DNA from: Nitrospirillum viridazoti CBAmc
GTDB lineage: Bacteria > Pseudomonadota > Alphaproteobacteria > Azospirillales > Azospirillaceae
NCBI RefSeq assembly: GCF_000730165.1
Contig: NZ_CP022110.1
Coordinates: 1,991,501 to 2,055,500 of the forward strand
DNA: 64,000 nucleotides
Reading direction: 5' to 3'
In this document: positions 58,561 through 64,000 of the stretch, piece after piece
Layout of the letters: each line of letters starts with the position of its first letter
Numbering within the stretch: the first letter of the stretch is position 1
Position numbers and translations under genes: made by a program
The notes under the pieces: model-generated
Databases searched by the model: none
What the model was told of the DNA's origin: nothing
The model's input: the letters and a program-made list of their open reading frames with translations, nothing else

Positions 58561-59607
58561 TCAAACAAACGCCGCTTCGGTATCCACGTGGGCGCGCACT
58601 TGGTTACGGCCTTCGTGCTTGGCCATATAAAGCGCCTCGTCCGCGCGCTGGACGAAGCGGCCCAGCGACTCCCCCGGCTCATACAGCGCCACGCCCACCG
58701 ACAGGGTGATGTTGCCGATGGCGGCGCCCGAGGTGCGCTTGACGATACGGCGGTTGGCGATGGTGGCCCGCGTCTTCTCCGCGAAGGCCAGCGCCTCGTC
58801 CAGGGTGCATTCCGGCATGATGATGGCGAATTCCTCACCGCCGAAGCGGGCGGCGGTATCGCGGCCGCGCACGGAGTCCTTCAACGTGCGCCCCACCAGC
58901 TTGAGCACTTGGTCGCCCACAACATGGCCGTGGTTGTCATTGAATTTCTTGAAGAAATCGATGTCGATCATCAGCAGGCACAGGGGCCGGCCATCCTCCA
59001 TGGCGGTGGCGGCGGCCTCGCGCAGGGCTTGGTCGAACTGCTTGCGGTTGGCCAGGTCCGTCAGGGCGTCGGTCATGGCCTCGCGCCGCACGGTGTCCAG
59101 GTCGCGGCGCATGGTTTCCAGCTGTTGCGCGCTGTCGCTCAGCTGGGTCTGCAGGAACTGGTTACGCACGGCCACGCGTTGCGCCTGTTCCGTCATGGCG
59201 CGGATGACGCCGCGCAACTGATCCAGGGTGTCGGACAGGTCAACCTGGCCCTGGAACACCTTCAGGGCCGCGCCGAAATTACCCACATCACTGCCGGCGG
59301 ACGCGACGGCGCCGGTGACGCCGGCCAAGGCCTCGGTCAGTTTCACGCCGATCTCCTGGATGGCCTGGATCTCGTCATCGGCGGCGAAGAACTTGTGATA
59401 GAGGTCGGCGCAGCGCGCCTCGGTGAAGGCCAGGCCGTTGCTGGCGATGATGTCCACCGCCCGGGTCAGGTCGGGATAGCGGCCGCTGCAGTAGGCGTAC
59501 CAGACGGTGAAGTTGTGCGGGTGCGGGGCCACCGCCTCGGCGCGCATGCGCTCCATCGCCCGTTGGGCGAGATGGCCGGCCGCCTGTGGTCCCTCCGCGA
59601 ACAGCAC
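58561..59607 (-). CDS. Diguanylate cyclase (GGDEF domain)
   Basis: The 348-residue protein makes cyclic di-GMP from two GTP. The C-terminal GGDEF domain (about 175-345) has the active-site motif GGEEF at 256-260. The RGRD inhibitory site lies at 247-250, exactly five residues before it, so product inhibition is expected. The N-terminal half is helical without membrane segments, possibly a dimerising sensor. The start is GTG with a GGGAGAG site. It lies downstream of a mini-chemoreceptor protein but is separated by a terminator. Confidence 0.92.
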   Translation of the reverse strand: MLFAEGPQAAGHLAQRAMERMRAEAVAPHPHNFTVWYAYCSGRYPDLTRAVDIIASNGLAFTEARCADLYHKFFAADDEIQAIQEIGVKLTEALAGVTGAVASAGSDVGNFGAALKVFQGQVDLSDTLDQLRGVIRAMTEQAQRVAVRNQFLQTQLSDSAQQLETMRRDLDTVRREAMTDALTDLANRKQFDQALREAAATAMEDGRPLCLLMIDIDFFKKFNDNHGHVVGDQVLKLVGRTLKDSVRGRDTAARFGGEEFAIIMPECTLDEALAFAEKTRATIANRRIVKRTSGAAIGNITLSVGVALYEPGESLGRFVQRADEALYMAKHEGRNQVRAHVDTEAAFV

Positions 59608-59949
59608 GTGCTCTCCCTACGCCATCTGGTCCGGGGCGCGATCCACGGCCCCCTCATGCGGGCTGGGCGGTTGTCGATTTGCTACCCCTATAGATAGCCT
59701 TTTTTAGGACGGCCGCCCGCCGCCCCTACCCCGTAAGAATAAGTCACAAAACGGCGGGGATGGAAATGACGGAAAATCGGAAAGAGTCGCCATATCCGAA
59801 ATTGTTCGTTGCCCCAGAGCCGCACCGTCAAAGGGTCACTCAAAAAACCTGTGGGGGCCTGCAAAGAAACAGGCCCGCGCTTGAGGGTGCATCCCCCGCG
59901 CGGGCCCGCGAATACCAGGGCGACTCTTGAACGAGCCGCCGCAACCTTA
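59608..59949. other. Interval between the diguanylate cyclase and mini-chemoreceptor genes
   Basis: The 342 bp contain the terminator at 59841-59876 and a CCCGCGC/GCGCGGG inverted repeat (near 59874-59904) just upstream of it. The promoter of the cyclase gene should be here; TCTATA near 59688 on the minus strand is only a weak -10 candidate. No gene is seen. Confidence 0.45.
59841..59876 (-). terminator. Intrinsic terminator after the mini-chemoreceptor gene
   Basis: On the minus strand GGGCCTG (59876-59870) and CAGGCCC (59861-59855) form a 7-bp stem with an 8-base loop. CCACAGGTTTTTTG follows. Confidence 0.72.
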
Positions 59950-60297
59950 TCAGGCGGAGGTGATCGCCCGCTCGACCAGCTGGCCCAGGTGCTGCGTGCG
60001 CTTGGTCAGGCTCTGCAGAACGGCGGAGATTTCCGCGGTAGCGGCGGCGGTCTGGCCCGACAGGTTCTTCACTTCGCCGGCGACGACGGCGAAGCCCTTG
60101 CCCGCCTCACCCGCGCGAGCGGCTTCGATGGTGGCGTTCAGGGCCAGCAGGTTGGTCTGCTTGGCAATGGCGTCAATCTGCTGGGCGACGGTGCCCACCT
60201 TTTCGATCTCGGCGCGCAGGCCTTCCAGTTCCCGGCTGATTTCCTGGAGGGCGGAGGACAACTCGGTCTTCGACAGACTGGTGGGCGTGGAGCTCAT
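59950..60297 (-). CDS. Soluble mini-chemoreceptor (signalling tip only)
   Basis: The 115-residue protein consists almost only of the chemoreceptor signalling tip: [20 protein letters not shown] near 45-64, then [20 protein letters not shown]. Short coiled-coil flanks are present on either side. It has no membrane segment, HAMP domain or sensor. The ATG at 60297 has an AGG site; a GTG three codons earlier is possible. It could still bind CheA or CheW and act as a modulator, or it may be a remnant of a larger receptor. It stands alone between terminators. Confidence 0.85.
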   Translation of the reverse strand: MSSTPTSLSKTELSSALQEISRELEGLRAEIEKVGTVAQQIDAIAKQTNLLALNATIEAARAGEAGKGFAVVAGEVKNLSGQTAAATAEISAVLQSLTKRTQHLGQLVERAITSA

Positions 60298-60496
60298 CGA
60301 TGGCACCTGAGGTTGATTAGGGTGTCGCTGGATCGGTGGCCGGGAATGGTGGCCGGGTGTCCCCTGCCGGAACGGCCAACCCGGTGCCTTCTAATACCAC
60401 AGAAGAACAGGGGCCGGGACGCACAAAATCAACCCTTGCGCATATAGCCGGATTTATTTGGTTCGGTTCCGAAACAATCCTGACGCGAAGCTGTGG

Positions 60497-60537
60497 GCAT
60501 AAGAAAAGGCCGCCCCAGGTCTCTCCGAGGCGGCCTT
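60497..60537 (-). terminator. Intrinsic terminator after serA
   Basis: On the minus strand AAGGCCGCC (60537-60529) and GGCGGCCTT (60514-60506) form a 9-bp stem, followed by TTCTTATG. Confidence 0.82.
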
Positions 60538-60561
60538 CCTGATGATGATGCGGGTTCCGCC

Positions 60562-62145
60562 TCAGGCCTGGAAGCGCAGGGCCTTGGCGCGGACCACGCT
60601 GGGCAGGCCCTGGATGCGTTCCAGCAGCCCGTCCGCCACCTCCTGGTCCACCGACACCAGGGCGATGGCGTTGGCGCCGGCCTCGGTGCGGCCCAGGTGG
60701 AAGGTGGCGATGTTGACGCCGGCGTCGCCCAGGGTGGTGCCCAGCTTGCCGATGAAGCCGGGCTTATCCTCGTTGCGGATGAACAGCATGTGCTCGCTCA
60801 GCTCCGCCTCGACCGGCACTTCCTCGATCTGCACGATGCGGGGCTTCTCGCCGCCGAACAGGGTACCGGCCACGGTGCGGGTCGCCCGCTCGGTCTGCAC
60901 CACCACGCGGATCAAGGTCTGATAGTCGGCGGCGTCGTCCCGCTTGGTCTCCGCCACCTTGATGTCCCGCTCGCGCGCGATGACGGGGGCGTTGACCATG
61001 TTGACCGACGCCAGCAGGGGTGACAGCAGGCCCATGAGGACGATGGCGGTCAGCGGGCGGGTGTTCAGGTCGGCAACCTGGCCCTCATACTCCACCGTCA
61101 CCGACTTCAGGCCGGTCTCGGTGATCTGGCCGGCGAAGCCGCCCAGCTGTTCGGCCAACTTCATGTAGGGCTTCAGCTTGGGCGCGTCCTCGGCCGAGAC
61201 CGAGGGCATGTTCAGCGCGTTGACCACGGCGCCGGTCACCAGGAAGTCGGACATCTGCTCGGCCACCTGCAGGGCCACGTTCTCCTGCGCCTCGGTGGTG
61301 GAGGCGCCCAGGTGCGGCGTGCAGATGATCTTCTCATTGCCGAACAGGATGCTTTCCTTGGCCGGCTCTTCGGCGAACACGTCCAGGGCGGCGCCGGCGA
61401 CATGGCCGCTGTCCAGCGCCGCCTTCAGGTCGGCCTCGACGATCAGGCCGCCGCGGGCGCAGTTGATGATGCGCACGCCCGGCTTGGTCTTGGCCAGGGC
61501 CTTGGCATCCAGGACGTTGCGGGTGGCGTCGGTCAGCGGCGTGTGCAGGGTGATGAAGTCGGCGCGGCGCAGCAGCTCGTCCAGCTCCACCTTCTCCACG
61601 CCCAGGTCCTGCGCGCGCTCGGCCGACAGGAAGGGGTCGAAGGCGACGACGCGCATCTTCAGGCCCACGGCGCGGTCGGCGACGATGGAGCCGATGTTGC
61701 CGCAGCCGATGACGCCCAGGGTCTTGCCGTACAGCTCGACACCCATAAAGCGGTTCTTTTCCCACTTGCCGGCATGGGTGGAGGTGTTGGCGGCCGGGAT
61801 TTCACGGGCCAGCGCGAACATCATGGCGATGGCGTGCTCGGCGGTGGTGATGGAATTGCCGAACGGGGTGTTCATGACCACCACGCCGCTGGCGGTGGCG
61901 GCGGGCACGTCCACGTTGTCGACGCCGATGCCGGCGCGGCCGACCACCTTCAGGTTGGTGGCGACGGCCAGCACTTCCTTGGTGACCTTGGTGGACGAGC
62001 GGATGGCCAGGCCATCGTACTTGCCGATGATGGCCTTCAGCTCGTCGGGCTTCAGGCCGGTGATGACGTCGACCTCGACGCCGCGCTCCTTGAAAATCTC
62101 GACGGCGCGGGGGCTCAGGCTGTCCGAAATGAGAACCTTGGGCAT
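60562..62145 (-). CDS. serA: D-3-phosphoglycerate dehydrogenase
   Basis: SerA performs the first step of serine synthesis, oxidising 3-phosphoglycerate with NAD. The 527-residue type-1 enzyme has the substrate domain, the NAD-binding KTLGVIGCGNIGSIVADRAV near 140-159, and catalytic R (NCARGGLIVEADLKAALDSG), E and H (CTPHLGASTTEAQENVALQV). The intervening ASB domain and a C-terminal ACT domain (LFIRNEDKPGFIGKLGTTLG) that senses serine in relatives follow. serC is just upstream on the same strand, 114 bp away, so a serCA operon is likely. Confidence 0.96.
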   Translation of the reverse strand: MPKVLISDSLSPRAVEIFKERGVEVDVITGLKPDELKAIIGKYDGLAIRSSTKVTKEVLAVATNLKVVGRAGIGVDNVDVPAATASGVVVMNTPFGNSITTAEHAIAMMFALAREIPAANTSTHAGKWEKNRFMGVELYGKTLGVIGCGNIGSIVADRAVGLKMRVVAFDPFLSAERAQDLGVEKVELDELLRRADFITLHTPLTDATRNVLDAKALAKTKPGVRIINCARGGLIVEADLKAALDSGHVAGAALDVFAEEPAKESILFGNEKIICTPHLGASTTEAQENVALQVAEQMSDFLVTGAVVNALNMPSVSAEDAPKLKPYMKLAEQLGGFAGQITETGLKSVTVEYEGQVADLNTRPLTAIVLMGLLSPLLASVNMVNAPVIARERDIKVAETKRDDAADYQTLIRVVVQTERATRTVAGTLFGGEKPRIVQIEEVPVEAELSEHMLFIRNEDKPGFIGKLGTTLGDAGVNIATFHLGRTEAGANAIALVSVDQEVADGLLERIQGLPSVVRAKALRFQA

Positions 62146-62259
62146 GGCTCTGCGATCCTTTTGGAGGATGGGCCGGCGCCGCCCCCGGATGGACTCCGGG
62201 TGTACCAGGCGGCGCCAGGCCGTATGTCAGGAAAGGCGTGTAAGACGCTAAGGTGCGGC

Positions 62260-63429
62260 TCAGGCGACCAGTTCGGCCGCGACCGTGGCGTACGCCCAGT
62301 CGATCCAGGGCAGCAGCGCCTGGATGTCGGACCGCTCCACCGTGGCGCCGCCCCAAATGCGCAGGCCGGGCGGGGCGTCGCGGTAGGCGCCAGCGTCCAG
62401 CGCAACGCCTTCCTTTTCGAGCAGGGACGCCACTTTCTTCGCCACCTCAGCCTGGACTTCCGGCGTCTGACCGGCCAGCTTCGGGTCGGCGAACTTCAGG
62501 CAGATGGAGGTACAGGAGCGGGTGGCGGGCACCTCGGCCAGGAAGGCCGCGGTGGTGCCGGCCGCAACCCAATCGGCCACCGCGGCCAGGTTGCTTTCGG
62601 ACCGTTCTATCAGGCCTTTCAGGCCGCCCACGGACTCGGCCCAGCGCAGGCCATCCAGGGCGTCTTCCACCGCCAGCATGGAGGGGGTGTTGATGGTCTC
62701 GCCCTTGAAGATGCCTTCGACGATCTTGCCGTCCTTGGTCATGCGGAAGATCTTGGGCAGCGGCCATGCCGGCTTATAGCTTTCCAGGCGGGCGACGGCG
62801 CGGGGGCTCAGCACCAGCATGCCGTGGGCCGCCTCACCGCCCAGCACCTTCTGCCAGGACCAGGTGACGACATCCAGCTTGTCCCAGGGCAGGTCCATGG
62901 CGAACGCGGCGGAGGTCGCGTCGCAGATGGTCAGGCCTTCGCGGTCGGCCGCGATCCACTCACCATCGGGCACACGCACGCCAGAGGTGGTGCCGTTCCA
63001 GGTGAAGACCACATCGTTCTTGAAATCGACCTGCGTCAGGTCCGGCAGCTTGCCGTAGCCGGCGGTGAAGGTGCGGGCGTCGGCCAGCTTCAGCTGCTTC
63101 ACGACGTCGGTCACCCAATCCTTGCCGAAGCTTTCCCAGGCAACCATGTCGACGCCACGGGCGCCGAGCAGCGACCACAGGGCCATTTCCACGGCACCGG
63201 TGTCGGAGGCCGGGACGATACCGATGCGGTAATCGGCCGGAATGTTCAGCAGGGCGCGGCTGCGGTCGATGACCTCTTGCAGCTTGGCCTTGCCGGGCTT
63301 GGACCGGTGCGAGCGGCCCACCAGGGCGCCCTTCAAGGCTTCCAGCGTCCAACCCGGACGCTTGGCGCAGGGACCAGAGGAGAAATTCGGATTCGACGGC
63401 CGGCTCTCGGGCTTCGGCGGTACGGTCAT
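62260..63429 (-). CDS. serC: Phosphoserine aminotransferase
   Basis: SerC is a PLP enzyme that converts 3-phosphohydroxypyruvate to phosphoserine, the second step of serine synthesis. The 389-residue product starts [20 protein letters not shown]. The PLP-lysine is expected in [20 protein letters not shown] near 201-220. This longer form, common in alphaproteobacteria, differs from the 360-residue enterobacterial type. ATG 63429 has an AAGGA site; earlier in-frame sequence is not protein-like. It leads the serC-serA pair, behind a candidate promoter. Confidence 0.95.
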   Translation of the reverse strand: MTVPPKPESRPSNPNFSSGPCAKRPGWTLEALKGALVGRSHRSKPGKAKLQEVIDRSRALLNIPADYRIGIVPASDTGAVEMALWSLLGARGVDMVAWESFGKDWVTDVVKQLKLADARTFTAGYGKLPDLTQVDFKNDVVFTWNGTTSGVRVPDGEWIAADREGLTICDATSAAFAMDLPWDKLDVVTWSWQKVLGGEAAHGMLVLSPRAVARLESYKPAWPLPKIFRMTKDGKIVEGIFKGETINTPSMLAVEDALDGLRWAESVGGLKGLIERSESNLAAVADWVAAGTTAAFLAEVPATRSCTSICLKFADPKLAGQTPEVQAEVAKKVASLLEKEGVALDAGAYRDAPPGLRIWGGATVERSDIQALLPWIDWAYATVAAELVA

Positions 63430-63487
63430 GATGCTATTCCTTGCAGAATAGTTGCGCCTCGTTGGGGAGGCGTGTCCCGCCGCGGAC

Positions 63488-63514
63488 ATTATGGGCGCCG
63501 CGCAAGAACGTCAA
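63488..63514 (-). promoter_or_regulatory. Candidate serC promoter
   Basis: On the minus strand TTGACG (63514-63509), a 15-bp spacer and CATAAT (63493-63488) face serC. A small GCCTC/GAGGC hairpin lies in the leader. The spacer is shorter than ideal. Confidence 0.5.
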
Positions 63515-63598
63515 TCATGACGGCATGGTGGCGACACATTGCTGCCATGCCGGAACGCGCGGCGAAACATCCTTTCGAATATGGACAGGGTGGCGGGA

Positions 63599-63985
63599 TC
63601 AGGCCGCCGCGTGGGGGATGAGGGCCGGCGGAACCAGGCGGCTGGCGGCCAGATTCTCACACAGCTTGAAGTAGTTGTCCCGCCGCTCCGTGGCGCTCTC
63701 GAATCGCTCCAGATAGTTCAGGATGAACTCCGGACGGCGCAGGGCGGTGGTCAGCGTCTCGCTGGCGAAGGTGCGGGCCCTGCCCTCCGGCAGGCCGCCG
63801 CAGGTGTTGATCAGGGCCAGCATGCGGTCGGCGAAGCCCATGGCCTGGTTGCCGACGATCTCCGTTCGCACCGTCTCGAACAGGGCGCTGTCCAGAATGT
63901 CCAGCATCTCCCGCTTGGAGGTTTCCGGCAGGCCGGCGTTCTGGATACGGTCGGACAGCTCGCTCAGCGGCTGGATGATGTCCAT
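63599..63985 (-). CDS. Hypothetical helical protein
   Basis: The 128-residue product begins MDIIQPLSELSDRIQNAGLP and is rich in predicted helix (REMLDILDSALFETVRTEIV; RPEFILNYLERFESATERRD). It has one Cys pair far apart in sequence and no signal peptide or membrane segment. The ATG at 63985 makes it complete within the window, although its promoter is outside. It is on the same strand as serC with about 170 bp between. I do not recognise the family. Confidence 0.7.
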   Translation of the reverse strand: MDIIQPLSELSDRIQNAGLPETSKREMLDILDSALFETVRTEIVGNQAMGFADRMLALINTCGGLPEGRARTFASETLTTALRRPEFILNYLERFESATERRDNYFKLCENLAASRLVPPALIPHAAA

Positions 63986-64000
63986 ACGCCGATTCTGGCA

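Overview
The window is GC-rich chromosomal DNA (GC at most third positions) from an alphaproteobacterium. The best guess is the Azospirillaceae/Rhodospirillales (Azospirillum, Niveispirillum or Nitrospirillum relatives). This rests on the style of the encoded proteins, COQ9, the three-gene pntAA-pntAB-pntB transhydrogenase and the long alphaproteobacterial-type SerC. It is an inference, not a database result.

1-18.4 kb: one of the most conserved bacterial gene blocks, all on the minus strand. It reads rpsL-rpsG-fusA-tuf-rpsJ-rplC-rplD-rplW-rplB-rpsS-rplV-rpsC-rplP-rpmC-rpsQ-rplN-rplX-rplE-rpsN-rpsH-rplF-rplR-rpsE-rpmD-rplO-secY-adk, then rpsM-rpsK; rpoA is expected just past the left edge. 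A near-consensus promoter with a structured leader precedes rpsL, and a second (TTGACA-N16-TATACT) precedes rpsM. A complete ISAs1-family insertion sequence with a perfect 10-bp target duplication lies between adk and rpsM. It landed between the adk terminator and the rpsM promoter, 7 bp from the -35 box.

18.9-30.8 kb: rimO, divergent from rpsL, whose product it modifies. Then come two tandem secreted M28 metallopeptidases, a luciferase-like flavin oxidoreductase, a secreted nucleoside-phosphorylase-like protein, a secreted SAM methyltransferase, an MFS exporter with a divergent LysR regulator, and a Tat/lipoprotein-type FAD oxidoreductase. That last protein reads as a circularly permuted D-amino-acid oxidase.

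30.8-33.2 kb: accessory DNA. An AAA/DUF4143 ATPase sits behind three tandem 12-bp repeats that overlap its candidate promoter. An AT-rich tract and tRNA-Ile2(CAU) follow.

33.2-43.3 kb: an MHS-family transporter with a periplasmic insert, COQ9, peptide deformylase, rpsU, a chemoreceptor, a small HNH protein, and the proton-translocating transhydrogenase operon.

43.3-64 kb: an AT-rich DUF2971 gene directly behind a Tat-exported S66 LD-carboxypeptidase; an M24 aminopeptidase P; prmA; secreted PepF; a TPR glycosyltransferase convergent with a peroxiredoxin/2OG-oxygenase fusion; a TetR-PEBP divergent pair with a perfect operator-like palindrome; pcrA; a diguanylate cyclase; a chemoreceptor-tip mini-protein; serA and serC. 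Many units end in clear intrinsic terminators.

Two themes recur. One is translation: ribosomal proteins, elongation factors, RimO, PrmA, Def and tRNA-Ile2. The other is an exported set acting on peptides, peptidoglycan and possibly D-amino acids: two M28 enzymes, PepF, the S66 enzyme and the permuted oxidase. I found no CRISPR array, prophage or recognisable defence island.
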